From Sphingobacteriales bacterium (GTDB taxonomy: Bacteria; Bacteroidota; Bacteroidia; Chitinophagales; JADJOU01): a stretch of 36,434 nt of DNA. Under the pieces are notes generated by a model. The model was not told the DNA's origin. It did no database searches and saw only the letters and a list, made by a program, of their open reading frames with translations. Positions 22,676-31,021 of the stretch are shown here, one piece after another. The stretch lies in assembly GCA_021297855.1 (NCBI GenBank), contig JAJTHM010000027.1:1-36434 (forward strand), given 5' to 3'. The position numbers and the translations under genes are program-made. The stretch's first letter is position 1. Each line of letters starts with the position of its first letter.

Positions 22676-24253
22676 TACCGTCTTAGCAATATTTGTTGTT
22701 TTGTCTCCTTTAATTTGGAGTATGTATTGCCCTTTAGGCAAATCATTTGTCCGGAAACTAAATTCATTTTTTCCTTTATAGCCTTTGGTATCAAGTAATC
22801 TTACCACCTTTCTCCCAATATTATCATACAAATCAAAACTTAAGTCTTCATTATCATCTATTTCAAAATTCACTTGAAAAAGACTATTTTTAATCGGATT
22901 AGGGTATACCGCAACTGTAGTTTCTAGATTCGATTGACGTAATGAATTAGTGGGCTTTGTGCCTTTGGTTGTATCATTCACTTCGAGTTTGGCAAGCCAA
23001 GTAGCCATTCGATTTGTCTTCCCATAAGAACCCGTCAAGAAAGCTTGATTTTCATATTGATAAAGTTTCTGCATATTCGTATAATCCCCCCAACGTTCAA
23101 TAGAATCTGAAAACGCATTGACTATACTCTCTCCTTCTTTAATGATAAGGAGCTTAGAGAAATTATCCTTCGCATCTTTATATATGACTGAAGTTCCTGG
23201 GAAACTATCTATACGGCAATGTGAAAATGAATACATAACCTTATGATCTAAAGGGTCAACACCGGTATAAGCCATACTTGGATAGCCAAACTCCATACCA
23301 GGTATATTTAATAACTTTGCCTCGACTTTAGGGTTGGTGGTCTGCACATTTTTTATAGTACTGAGCATAACTGTAGACGTAATATCTCCTTGAAGGATAG
23401 AATTAGAACCAAAATGTATGTTACCATTTTCATAAATGGCCGCCAATACCCTTGCATCATTGGTCATCAATTGCTGAATTTTGCCCCCGACCTTAGATTG
23501 AAAAGCATTCGGCGGAAAACCATACTTCACGGGAGATTTGAGTATTCTTTGTTTTAACTGGGCTTTTCCAGAGGCATAAGTATTGTTAATTTCAAGAAGG
23601 AAAATTGTATCATTCGAAGCGTCGACATTTCGGACAGAGAGAAAATACATATTGCTATCTGGTTCTGTCGTTTGGTACTTTGCTGGACATATATTTCTCA
23701 AATTTCTACCATTGTTTTTAATGTCGCTCCAAAGGGTAAATTTCAATGAATCCCCATCATAGCCTTTCTGCTTATCCAACTGCCAAATAACCGATTGCTT
23801 AAATCCAATTGTCCAGCTAATATTGTCTTTAACCTGATTAAATGTTATAAATAAATCCTTATTTGAGAAAGAAATAATTGGGTAATCGCTCCATGTAGAA
23901 TCATTGAAAGAAGCTCCATTTAAGGTATAGAAATTCCATGCGCCTGCAGGGTCATTCGTTTTGGTAAAACCAACTATAATTTTATTGGTAGAACTCACAA
24001 CACCACTAAACCAAACCATGATATATCGGTCTGCTTTAGGGTCATACAATACACGAGGATCTGAATTTTGACTTAGGCTACCCAAACTAGACGCTAATGT
24101 AGCTAAACTCTTACTGGTTCTTAAAATACCAGCTTCGGTGAAAATTTGAATATTGGTATTGACAGCACTAAGTATAGTTCCATCAATACCTATTGCCACA
24201 TCATTATCGCTTGGTGATCCGTTGGCTACATTACCTTCGAATTGTTGTATCAA
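22664..24253 (-). CDS. T9SS cargo protein, main part (frameshifted from its signal peptide)
   Basis: 529 codons. The N-terminus as read (IQQFEGNVANGSPSDNDVAIG) is the usual start of the mature domain of a Bacteroidota secreted protein family, with beta-propeller-like repeats (DPRVLYDPKADRYIMVWFSG). The C-terminus (about 455-529: VAVYPNPIKNSLFQVNFEI, DNIGRKVVRLLDTKG, LPKGQYILQIKG) is a T9SS type A sorting domain. It has no signal peptide; the upstream reading frame at 24250-24522 has one. The -1 frame is open back to an A9 run (24286-24294), reading KSGNGDEAVSPKLIQQFEGN, so the two frames are one gene of about 618 residues. Confidence 0.85.
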   Translation of the reverse strand: MIQQFEGNVANGSPSDNDVAIGIDGTILSAVNTNIQIFTEAGILRTSKSLATLASSLGSLSQNSDPRVLYDPKADRYIMVWFSGVVSSTNKIIVGFTKTNDPAGAWNFYTLNGASFNDSTWSDYPIISFSNKDLFITFNQVKDNISWTIGFKQSVIWQLDKQKGYDGDSLKFTLWSDIKNNGRNLRNICPAKYQTTEPDSNMYFLSVRNVDASNDTIFLLEINNTYASGKAQLKQRILKSPVKYGFPPNAFQSKVGGKIQQLMTNDARVLAAIYENGNIHFGSNSILQGDITSTVMLSTIKNVQTTNPKVEAKLLNIPGMEFGYPSMAYTGVDPLDHKVMYSFSHCRIDSFPGTSVIYKDAKDNFSKLLIIKEGESIVNAFSDSIERWGDYTNMQKLYQYENQAFLTGSYGKTNRMATWLAKLEVNDTTKGTKPTNSLRQSNLETTVAVYPNPIKNSLFQVNFEIDDNEDLSFDLYDNIGRKVVRLLDTKGYKGKNEFSFRTNDLPKGQYILQIKGDKTTNIAKTVLVE

Positions 24254-24522
24254 TTTTGGGCTGACTGCTTCGTCGCCATTTCCGCTTTTTTTTTGGCTTG
24301 GATAGCTTTTAATCGCTTCCTATAAAGCTCTTCTTTTTTATCTCCATACTCAGAGGCCGGAATAGGTTGTTTGTCTATAGAATTCAAATTAGGCGCATAG
24401 TCTTTCAAAGCTGTATCAGAAAGATTGATTTCCTTTGCCTTTGGAGCTGTGCCATCAGTCTTGGTCTGAGCAATTAATGAAAAGCTTAATTGCAGACATA
24501 CAAGAAATAGAATTAATCTCAT
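24250..24522 (-). CDS. N-terminal part of the same T9SS protein (signal peptide frame)
   Basis: 90 codons. Signal peptide MRLILFLVCLQLSFSLIAQT, then a linker rich in Lys and Pro, then KKKAEMATKQSAQN and a TGA. In-frame AAA codons make an A9 run (24286-24294 on the plus strand as T9). A -1 slip there enters the reading frame of the 529-codon ORF. This is either a one-base sequencing or real mutation, or slippage on the A-run. A TATATTTA -7 box lies 25 bp upstream (24547-24554). Confidence 0.75.
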   Translation of the reverse strand: MRLILFLVCLQLSFSLIAQTKTDGTAPKAKEINLSDTALKDYAPNLNSIDKQPIPASEYGDKKEELYRKRLKAIQAKKKAEMATKQSAQN

Positions 24523-24546
24523 TCGGTTTAGTTTTATTGTTAGACG

Positions 24547-24554
24547 TAAATATA
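24547..24554 (-). promoter_or_regulatory. -7 box of the split T9SS gene
   Basis: TATATTTA on the minus strand (24554 to 24547), the same variant seen before gltA and prfB. Confidence 0.45.
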
Positions 24555-24571
24555 CCTAAAAATGTTTATTT

Positions 24572-24892
24572 CTACAAGAATCCCAACTCTAGCATAGCTT
24601 CCTCGCTCATAAAAGTCTTATCCCAAGCTGGTTCAAACACGAGCTCGACATGTGCCCCGCTAACACCCTCCACTTCAGCAACCTTTGATCTCACATCTTC
24701 TGGCAGTGAACCCGCCACTGGGCAATTCGGTGAAGTCAAGGTCATAACCAATTCTACATGCGCCTTTTCATCAATGTTCACTTCATAAATAAGCCCCAAT
24801 TCATATATATCCACGGGTATTTCTGGATCATAAATGGTCTTGAGTGCCTCTATAATTTTTTCTCTGAGTTCGTTTCGTTCTTCTTGAGTCAT
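24572..24892 (-). CDS. DUF59/MIP18 iron-sulfur assembly protein (SufT/PaaD-like)
   Basis: 106 residues. YDPEIPVDIYELGLIYEVNI (21-40) and LTSPNCPVAGSLPEDV (51-67, with the conserved Cys) are the DUF59 motifs. Such proteins help mature Fe-S proteins, alongside SUF. It sits 29 bp downstream of sufE on the same strand, the order common in Bacteroidota. Confidence 0.92.
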   Translation of the reverse strand: MTQEERNELREKIIEALKTIYDPEIPVDIYELGLIYEVNIDEKAHVELVMTLTSPNCPVAGSLPEDVRSKVAEVEGVSGAHVELVFEPAWDKTFMSEEAMLELGFL

Positions 24893-24921
24893 GAATTGAT
24901 AAAATAATGAATATTTTTATA

Positions 24922-25335
24922 CTAGGTGTTTACTAAATTCGCTAGGCCTTTCACCTTTTGTATCATGGCGGTCAATCCATTATTTCGCTGAGAAGTGAGA
25001 TGCTTCCGCAATTCAATTTTATCTAGTATATCTAGACTCGCTTCTGCTATTTCTTTTGGATTAAGATCTGACCAAAGAAAAACTAAAATAGCTACTATGC
25101 CTTTGGTGATGGCGGTATTGCTGTCTGCTTTTAGATTAAGTTTGCCATTATCGAACTTATAAGTGAGCCATACTTTACTCTGGCAGCCTTTGACTTCATT
25201 TTGTTCTATCCGACTTTCTTCTGGAAACTCAGGTAATCTTTTTCCATAGTCCATTATCTGCACATATCGATCTGTCTCGTCTTCGATCCACTCAAAAATT
25301 TCAATAAGTTCTGCTTCGCGCTCTTCTAAATTCAT
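24922..25335 (-). CDS. sufE: SufE cysteine-desulfuration protein
   Basis: 137 residues, usual length. The sulfur-accepting Cys51 lies in VKGCQSKVW. Also typical are WIEDETDRYVQIMDYGKRLP (16-35) and ADSNTAITKGIVAILVFLW. SufE takes persulfide from SufS and passes it to the SufBCD scaffold. sufS and sufBCD are not in the window. Leads the DUF59 gene. Confidence 0.92.
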   Translation of the reverse strand: MNLEEREAELIEIFEWIEDETDRYVQIMDYGKRLPEFPEESRIEQNEVKGCQSKVWLTYKFDNGKLNLKADSNTAITKGIVAILVFLWSDLNPKEIAEASLDILDKIELRKHLTSQRNNGLTAMIQKVKGLANLVNT

Positions 25336-25353
25336 TATAGTTTTTTCGGTATT

Positions 25354-25404
25354 CAGTCACAGTGATTAGTCGATTTAGTTTGTCGCAGTCACAGTGATTA
25401 GTCG
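25354..25404. promoter_or_regulatory. Exact 19-bp direct repeats upstream of sufE
   Basis: CAGTCACAGTGATTAGTCG occurs at 25354-25372 and 25386-25404 (32-bp period). Each contains the small palindrome TCAC-A-GTGA, and a partial third copy follows (CAGTAGTCAGT). They lie 19-70 bp upstream of the sufE start on the minus strand, where an operator could act. Just beyond, CACTTTAAACTTTT is also duplicated (25421-25448). Confidence 0.55.
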
Positions 25405-25453
25405 CAGTAGTCAGTATTTTTCACTTTAAACTTTTCACTTTAAACTTTTCTCT

Positions 25454-25960
25454 CTAAATTCCTCCTTTTACTTTATACTCCTTACTATTCTTATACTCCT
25501 TAGAGGTTATTTTCATTTTTCCACGATAAATATACATATCCTCCTCGTCCATGCCATCTATTCGTTCCCAAAACTTCATATCGAGCGTCAATTCAAAATT
25601 TTCATCTTCATATTTTCTGAAATACTTATTTTTCTTTTCGGTTTTATCTTCGGTCAGAATGAGTCTAAAATTGCTGTCTGCCAACCACACATAGGCATCT
25701 GATTTTCCTACTTCTGGTTTATCGGAAACCGCAATAGCGACTATTCTATCGTCTGAAGCCTCTAGAAAACTATCCTTCAAAGGATTATCTCGATCATAAA
25801 ATAACCCGTAATAACCGCCTTCATTTAAAACATCAACTTCATCTCCATACATTTCTATCATTTCCCAATCTTTAGGTATGGTTGATTTAGATTCTCCATC
25901 CCCGCAGCCACAAAATAAGGCTAAAAAGAGACCTAAGAAGAAAAATTTGATTATTGTCAT
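25454..25960 (-). CDS. Lipoprotein of unknown function
   Basis: 168 residues. Signal peptide MTIIKFFFLGLFLALFCGC with a lipobox-like FCGC and the modified Cys near 19. The mature part is acidic (DGESKSTIPKDWEMIEMYGDE) and beta-rich, with YYGLFYDRDNPLKDSFLEAS and WLADSNFRLILTEDKTEKK. Not recognised. Lies between sufE (through the repeat region) and trmH. Confidence 0.72.
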   Translation of the reverse strand: MTIIKFFFLGLFLALFCGCGDGESKSTIPKDWEMIEMYGDEVDVLNEGGYYGLFYDRDNPLKDSFLEASDDRIVAIAVSDKPEVGKSDAYVWLADSNFRLILTEDKTEKKNKYFRKYEDENFELTLDMKFWERIDGMDEEDMYIYRGKMKITSKEYKNSKEYKVKGGI

Positions 25961-25997
25961 ACAAATATTATAATGAGTAAAAATAACAAATTAATAC

Positions 25998-26735
25998 CTA
26001 TTTATCGCTAAAAACTTGATTCTTCAAGGTCGTCCACTCATGATAGAGTTTTTCCGGGTATTTGATACTATGCCATATCCATTCGTAGTAAAGATTCTCT
26101 TTCTCGTCTTCACTAAACTGCCATTGTATATCACTCTTTCGAATGCGTTCCACTATCGTTTGAGTCAGCAAGGAAGCAGCCACCGACACATTGAAGCTTT
26201 CCGTAAAACCATACATAGGAATACTAACCAAGCCGTCACAATGCGTCAAGGCAACATCACTTATGCCTTCATGCTCTTTCCCTAAAATAATAGCCAAAGG
26301 CATATCTATCGGTATATTGTCTGGAGTGCAGGTGGCTTCTAAATGGGAGGAGGTGGCAAATACACGATATCCATTGGATTTTAGATGCTTGATACAAGTC
26401 AAGCTAGGCTCTGCGCAGTCAGTATAGTCGTAGATATGGGTCCATTGAAAGGCGCCACGATTGACCGATTTATTCTTTTTCATCAAGACATTTTTCTGTC
26501 CTATGTTGTGAAAATCTTGCAATCCGAAACACTCACTCGTGCGAATCATAGCGTGCACATTGAATTCATCAATAAAATTTTCAGCAACCAAACTCATATA
26601 GCGCATTCGATTTTCCAAAACGTTTTTTAAACTCTGTATGCGATCCAGAGTCATAAAGCTCTCTACATAAGCTTGCAGATCTATATTTTTTTCTACCCTA
26701 AAAAGAGGATACAAATCGGTACTTTTTACAATCAT
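25998..26735 (-). CDS. trmH: TrmH-type SPOUT tRNA 2'-O-ribose methyltransferase
   Basis: 245 residues. SPOUT motifs 1-3 are visible: NVHAMIRTSECFG (59-71, catalytic-type Arg65), LAIILGKEHEGIS and VSIPMYGFTESFNVSVAASL. The extended C-terminal helix (about 205-245) is like TrmH, which methylates G18 in tRNA. The rRNA methylase RlmB is an alternative, but lacks this C-terminal part. It follows coaE directly (no gap). Confidence 0.85.
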   Translation of the reverse strand: MIVKSTDLYPLFRVEKNIDLQAYVESFMTLDRIQSLKNVLENRMRYMSLVAENFIDEFNVHAMIRTSECFGLQDFHNIGQKNVLMKKNKSVNRGAFQWTHIYDYTDCAEPSLTCIKHLKSNGYRVFATSSHLEATCTPDNIPIDMPLAIILGKEHEGISDVALTHCDGLVSIPMYGFTESFNVSVAASLLTQTIVERIRKSDIQWQFSEDEKENLYYEWIWHSIKYPEKLYHEWTTLKNQVFSDK

Positions 26736-27317
26736 TTATGCTTTTAGATTAAAATTATTCTCCCATAATTCGCGTACTTTCATCAAAGTTTCTTCCTTGT
26801 TTATATTCACTACGATAATATCCGCCAATTCTCTTTTCTTTTCATCGGTCCATTGTTTTTCTATTCGCTTGACCACAGCAGCTTTATCTACCTTGTCTCT
26901 CGCCATTACTCGCTCTATTCTTAACTCTAGTGGGGCTGTCACTAAAATCACTTTGTCAAACAAATGGGTATGACCGGTTTCCATCATTAAAGCAGATTCG
27001 TAAACAATAGTTTTGCCTTTATTTTCAATGCAGAATTTATCTAAATCTTTGAACACAGCAGGGTGCACAATGGCGTTCAAAGCATGGAGTTTAGTGCTGT
27101 CTTCAAAAACGATAGATGCAATGTATTTCGTGTTATATAAATCGTTTTCAAAAGCCATAGATCCAAACTTTTTTAAAATTTGTTCTTTGACTTCTGGTAA
27201 ATACACCAACTCTTTTGCCTTCTTGTCTGCACGATACACCACGGCTCCGAGCCTCTCTAGCTCATTGACTACTAGAGATTTTCCGCTGCCTATACCACCT
27301 GTGACACCTATCTTCAT
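26736..27317 (-). CDS. coaE: Dephospho-CoA kinase
   Basis: 193 residues, typical. P-loop GVTGGIGSGKS (4-14), then DKKAKELV, NAIVHPAVFKDLDKF and VYESALMMETG. It performs the last step of CoA synthesis. Starts within the stop of the NUDIX gene (4-bp ATGA overlap), so translation is coupled. Confidence 0.94.
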   Translation of the reverse strand: MKIGVTGGIGSGKSLVVNELERLGAVVYRADKKAKELVYLPEVKEQILKKFGSMAFENDLYNTKYIASIVFEDSTKLHALNAIVHPAVFKDLDKFCIENKGKTIVYESALMMETGHTHLFDKVILVTAPLELRIERVMARDKVDKAAVVKRIEKQWTDEKKRELADIIVVNINKEETLMKVRELWENNFNLKA

Positions 27318-27862
27318 TTATACAGTTTTACTTTTTCCACCATTCGCATGACAGACCGTGCATTTTGATATTTTTCAACTTCGTTTATCGGTATCCAAGC
27401 CACTTCGTTCGATTCCAATAAATCAAAATTAATCTCTTCTTCCGAACTTCCCTGAAATAAAAGTCGAATATCTAAATGAAAATGCTCAGGGAAGCCATTG
27501 GCAGATGCAGGAAAGTTATGTACATCGATATCAAAAATCTCGTTGGATAAAAGTTTAAAATCTTTCAAACCTGATTCTTCTCTCAACTCACGTTCACAAG
27601 CTTCGTAAATAGTATTATCCTCAGCCTCTATATGGCCACCAAGCTGAATCCAAATATCCAACTTCTTATGATGAGTCATTAAAATTTTATTTCGAGCCTC
27701 ATTCACAACCCATGCGGACGAAGTGATATGTCCATAGGAATTATCCCGCTGCCAAAAGTTTTCGTGCTCATCTAGAAAATCTAAAACGTGAAGAGCGTGT
27801 GAGTCTTCAGGATATTTACTTAAATAGTTTTGAGTGAGTTTATAAATGGATTGTTTATTCAT
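27314..27862 (-). CDS. NUDIX hydrolase
   Basis: 182 residues. NUDIX box variant GGHIEAEDNTIYEACERELR followed by EESGL, with REL-EE core intact; the GGH-type box has one extra residue, as in the subfamily with a WxQLGGH lead. The fold hydrolyses a nucleoside diphosphate linked to another group; substrate unknown. First gene of the NUDIX-coaE-trmH operon. Confidence 0.85.
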   Translation of the reverse strand: MNKQSIYKLTQNYLSKYPEDSHALHVLDFLDEHENFWQRDNSYGHITSSAWVVNEARNKILMTHHKKLDIWIQLGGHIEAEDNTIYEACERELREESGLKDFKLLSNEIFDIDVHNFPASANGFPEHFHLDIRLLFQGSSEEEINFDLLESNEVAWIPINEVEKYQNARSVMRMVEKVKLYK

Positions 27863-28019
27863 AAATTGAACTTTAAATTTATTGATTTTTTTTCATATTT
27901 GCCACGAATAACAATTTTGAATTTCACCGCAGAGACACAGAGAACGCAGAGTTTTAACATTTTCAAATTGACACATTTTCAAATTCATTAACATATTTTC
28001 TCATCATCACACCAGCAAA
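27863..28019. other. Gap with a CGCAGAG-rich motif
   Basis: At 27927-27952 the run TTTCACCGCAGAGACACAGAG continues with AACGCAGAG, a short, GC-richer element unlike its surroundings. The segment TGCCACGAATA recurs at 28541. The rest is AT-rich with the repeat TTTTCAAATT (27960 and 27976). No gene seen. Confidence 0.35.
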
Positions 28020-28523
28020 TTAACTCCCTCTTGGTCCTAAATTAATCACTTCTACATTTTTAATATTATTTCCATTTATTTCGAAACTTATAGCTGTCTT
28101 CACCTGATGAAAGCCATGATTACCCGCTGCACCGGGATTGAACACCCAATGTCCATATTTCTTATCCTGCTCCAATTTCACCATATGAGAATGTCCGCAA
28201 ATAAAAAGTAAGGGCTGAATTTCTTTAAACATCGAACGCACTCGAGAACTATATCTCCCAGGATAGCCACCAATATGGGTCATCCAAACTTTGACGTCTT
28301 CTATAGTGAAGATATTATCTTCTGGAAATTTCACTCTCAATTCTCCATAGTCAATATTGCCATAAACGCCGCGAAGTGGTTTGCCAAAACTCTCCATCCA
28401 GTTTACTACCTCCATACTGCCTATATCGCCTGCATTCCATATTTCATCCACCTTTTCCAAATAGGGATTAAGCTTAGTCTCTAAATGACTATGATTATCT
28501 GATAGGAGGAGAATTCGAGGCAA
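28020..28523 (-). CDS. YfcE/MJ0936-type metallophosphoesterase
   Basis: 167 residues. Metal and catalytic motifs: LSDNHSH (7-13), NAGDIGS (30-36), GVYGNIDYG, THIGGYPG and CGHSHMV. The family cleaves phosphodiesters such as cAMP or p-nitrophenyl substrates; the natural substrate is unknown. The start is a TTG at 28523: a stop lies two codons before it and no ATG precedes the conserved PRILLLSDNH. Confidence 0.9.
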   Translation of the reverse strand: MPRILLLSDNHSHLETKLNPYLEKVDEIWNAGDIGSMEVVNWMESFGKPLRGVYGNIDYGELRVKFPEDNIFTIEDVKVWMTHIGGYPGRYSSRVRSMFKEIQPLLFICGHSHMVKLEQDKKYGHWVFNPGAAGNHGFHQVKTAISFEINGNNIKNVEVINLGPRGS

Positions 28524-28677
28524 TACTTATGGTTTAAGCTTGCCACGAATATATAGAATCTTGCGAATGATTTGTAAATAATTGTGAAGGAACAGAAAAC
28601 AGCCTAATAAAAAAACAACCTAAAATCAAGCCATTCTCTGCTCCATCAACTGAATTATAAACAAATAAGCAATAGTT
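28524..28677. other. Gap between YfcE-like gene and a small membrane-protein gene
   Basis: AT-rich with no coding sequence, hairpin or terminator I would defend. The short motif TGCCACGAATATATAG recurs in part at 27900. Confidence 0.35.
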
Positions 28678-28851
28678 CTAATCAAGATGAAAATCAGACT
28701 GCATGCGCACCAAATAGATAAATAATAATACTAAGAGCAAAATACCAAATGGGACTACCATAAATTCATTATCTGAATTCAGCAGCAAAAAGAAAAAGGT
28801 ATTGGCTGTAACGAAATACAAAATTAAATCTTTGAAATGGATAGAGTTCAT
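28678..28851 (-). CDS. Small two-span membrane protein (57 residues)
   Basis: Minus-strand ATG at 28851, TAG ending at 28678. Two hydrophobic spans (about 8-24, DLILYFVTANTFFFLLL, and 31-47, MVVPFGILLLVLLFIYL) are separated by NSDNEF; the tail is VRMQSDFHLD. The gap between the YfcE-like and NifU-type genes would otherwise be empty. Codon use looks coding. Function unknown. Confidence 0.6.
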   Translation of the reverse strand: MNSIHFKDLILYFVTANTFFFLLLNSDNEFMVVPFGILLLVLLFIYLVRMQSDFHLD

Positions 28852-28916
28852 ATGATAAAAATTTATTTATCACAAAGATGACGCTCTATGGTGTCAAAAA
28901 ATGTCGTTGAAAGACT

Positions 28917-29147
28917 TTATTTCACTTCTACCACTGAAACCTCAGGATAGAACTGCTTTAAGATATTTTCTATACCAAGTTTTATGGTGTTTTCCTTCAT
29001 AGAACAATTACTGCAGTTGCCTTTTAGACGTATTTTAATCTCACCTTTTTCAGTGATGTCCACCAGCTCTACATTTCCATCGTCTTCTGCTAAAAATGGA
29101 CGCACGAGGTCTAATTTTTCTTCAATATCAGATTTGGAAATATTCAT
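28917..29147 (-). CDS. NifU C-terminal-domain (Nfu-like) iron-sulfur carrier
   Basis: 76 residues: only the NifU C-terminal domain. The CxxC motif is GNCSNCSM (Cys45, Cys48). Nfu-type proteins hold a [4Fe-4S] cluster between two subunits and deliver it to targets. A TATCTTTG -7 box lies only 4 bp upstream of the ATG, so the mRNA may be leaderless. Confidence 0.9.
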   Translation of the reverse strand: MNISKSDIEEKLDLVRPFLAEDDGNVELVDITEKGEIKIRLKGNCSNCSMKENTIKLGIENILKQFYPEVSVVEVK

Positions 29148-29151
29148 AAAA

Positions 29152-29159
29152 CAAAGATA
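29152..29159 (-). promoter_or_regulatory. -7 box directly before the NifU-domain gene
   Basis: TATCTTTG on the minus strand (29159 to 29152); the ATG begins 4 bp later, suggesting a leaderless transcript. Confidence 0.4.
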
Positions 29160-29195
29160 GAGGAAATGAGGTAAGGAAAAAGAATATTAATTTCT

Positions 29196-29239
29196 GTAAG
29201 AACACGCATCGAAACGTCTTCCTAAGGGCGTGTTCTTAC
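29196..29239. repeat. Isolated palindrome of the GTAAGAAC repeat family
   Basis: GTAAGAACACGC (29196-29207) and GCGTGTTCTTAC (29228-29239) form a 12-bp perfect inverted repeat. It is a lone relative of the clusters at 31101, 32087 and 36104, placed 5 bp after the prfB stop on the minus strand. Confidence 0.75.
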
Positions 29240-29244
29240 CAAAA

Positions 29245-30325
29245 TCATTTATGCAACAACAATGCCTTCATAAACGGATCTAAATTTCCATTCAATACAT
29301 CTTGAGATTGGCTAGTTTCATAGCCTGTCCGGGCGTCTTTGACTAGCTGGTATGGATGGAGAACATAGTTGCGAATCTGAGATCCCCATTCGATTTTCAT
29401 CTTCCCTGCTTCGACCTTATCCCGTTCGGCATTTTTTTTCTGAATCTCTAAATCATATAATTGAGAGCGCAGCATTTGAAGCGCTATGGCTCTATTGCCA
29501 TGCTGCGAGCGCTCTACCTGACATACAACAGTTATCCCAGAAGGCTTATGTGTCATTTGAACCTTGGTTTCAACCTTATTTACATTCTGACCACCGGCCC
29601 CACCAGATCGCGATGTAATCACTTCGAGGTCGGCATCTTTTATATCAATATGGATGGTATCATCTACAAGAGGATAAACGAATACAGACGCAAAAGATGT
29701 ATGCCGCTTCGCATTGCTATCAAATGGGGAAATGCGCACTAATCGATGGACCCCATTTTCAAACTTTAAAAAACCATAGGCCAGATGACCTTCTATTTGC
29801 AGAGAGACAGACTTTATGCCAGCCACGTCACCTTCATTTCTATCGAGTTCCGTGATTTTAAAACGCTTGCTCTCTGCCCACATAATATACATGCGCTCTA
29901 GCATCGAAGCCCAGTCACAACTCTCAGTACCTCCTGCACCTGCATTGATTTTCAAAATAGCCCCCAGAGCATCTTCTGGATCTGATAGGGCAGATTTGAC
30001 TTCTAAATCTTCTAAACTAGTCTCTAGCTGGGTAAAGATGGCATCCAGTTCTTCTTCTTTGATCGTCTCGCCTTCACTGCGAAATTCCAATAAAGTGTCT
30101 ATCTCATTCATATAGACTTCGACACTCAAATACTCTTCGACCCAGGTCTTATTTTCTTTAATCGATTTCTGTATAGACTCCGCCTTGGACGTATCATTCC
30201 AAAAATCAGGACGCAGGGTCAGCTGCTCCTCTTCTTTTATCTTAAATACTCGATTCTCGACGTCAAAGATACCTCTTAAGCGAGGCCATTCTATCTTTTA
30301 GGTTCTTGTAATTTTCTAAATTCAC
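29245..30325 (-). CDS. prfB: Peptide chain release factor 2 with programmed +1 frameshift
   Basis: Domains: GGQ motif in [14 protein letters not shown] and the stop-codon reading tripeptide SPF in [15 protein letters not shown], which identifies RF2 (UGA/UAA). Reading starts at GTG 30325 ([19 protein letters not shown]) and reaches CTT-TGA-C at 30268-30262. A +1 slip continues [14 protein letters not shown] to the stop at 29245, giving 359 residues, the usual RF2 size. An internal Shine-Dalgarno-like AGAGGT (30276-30271) precedes the slippery CTT. This autoregulates RF2: high RF2 ends translation at the TGA. Confidence 0.93.
30262..30276 (-). promoter_or_regulatory. RF2 programmed +1 frameshift signal
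   Basis: On the minus strand AGAGGTATCTTTGAC: Shine-Dalgarno-like AGAGGT, spacer, slippery CTT, in-frame TGA and the C that weakens termination. Matches the E. coli prfB site in layout. Frame is open on both sides. Confidence 0.88.
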
Positions 30326-30349
30326 TGGAATTCTTGTTAAATGCGAGGG

Positions 30350-30357
30350 TAAATATA
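30350..30357 (-). promoter_or_regulatory. -7 box of prfB
   Basis: TATATTTA on the minus strand (30357 to 30350), 24 bp before the GTG at 30325; no in-frame ATG lies between, which supports the GTG start. Confidence 0.5.
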
Positions 30358-30360
30358 GAG

Positions 30361-30960
30361 TTATTTGTTTTTCCGATTGTATTTACATTCAGAAGCTTGA
30401 TTCCTTAATCTTTCATTTCGGGGATCATCATAAGATTGTTTTATGATGAGACCACAATCATTTTGATTCCAGTATCTAATGTCAATTATAGTATAGATAG
30501 GAATCAAATAAAAAAAAGTTGTCACAATAAAAAAGAAGAACGAAGTTATCAAATGATTTTTAAGATAATTATTGCGGAAAATAAGCCAAAAGACTAGAAT
30601 TAAAAAAATATTTATTAAACAAGTAGCAAATGCAACTAACATCATTTCTTTTTCACCAGGCCATATAAGCAATTTAAACAATATCCCTAACAAACAGACA
30701 CCATAACCATTGCATGCATAAAATGATAAAACTACTTTAGAAAATTTAGTGCCCGCTGCATCGGATTTGTCGAATTTGTATATAAATACTCCAATAGCTA
30801 TATAGAAAAGAGAGAAAAGTCCGACTGATAAAATCAACAATTCATCTCCAAATGGAAAACGTACAAAAGATAACACAACAGCGAGAGCGCTAATTGTAGC
30901 GAAGATTACCTCAATCTTATTTAGTATCTTTAAATTTCTGTATAGATTGAATATTTCCAT
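30361..30960 (-). CDS. Multi-pass membrane protein of unknown function
   Basis: 199 residues with about five membrane segments (near 17-37, 41-60, 77-97, 104-127 and 134-159) and a cytoplasmic basic tail (DPRNERLRNQASECKYNRKNK). A glycine-rich segment GYGVCLLGILFKLLIWPG lies in the third span. The N-terminus (NLKILNKIEVIFATISALAV) resembles a class of membrane proteins often called GldL-related, but I would not name it so. Promoter TATATTTG at 31022; the stop lies at 30361, just upstream of prfB. Confidence 0.72.
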   Translation of the reverse strand: MEIFNLYRNLKILNKIEVIFATISALAVVLSFVRFPFGDELLILSVGLFSLFYIAIGVFIYKFDKSDAAGTKFSKVVLSFYACNGYGVCLLGILFKLLIWPGEKEMMLVAFATCLINIFLILVFWLIFRNNYLKNHLITSFFFFIVTTFFYLIPIYTIIDIRYWNQNDCGLIIKQSYDDPRNERLRNQASECKYNRKNK

Positions 30961-31021
30961 TTAATATAAATTATCTTGAAGCGGAAACAACTATTTACGA
31001 AAATCATAATCATTTACAAAG

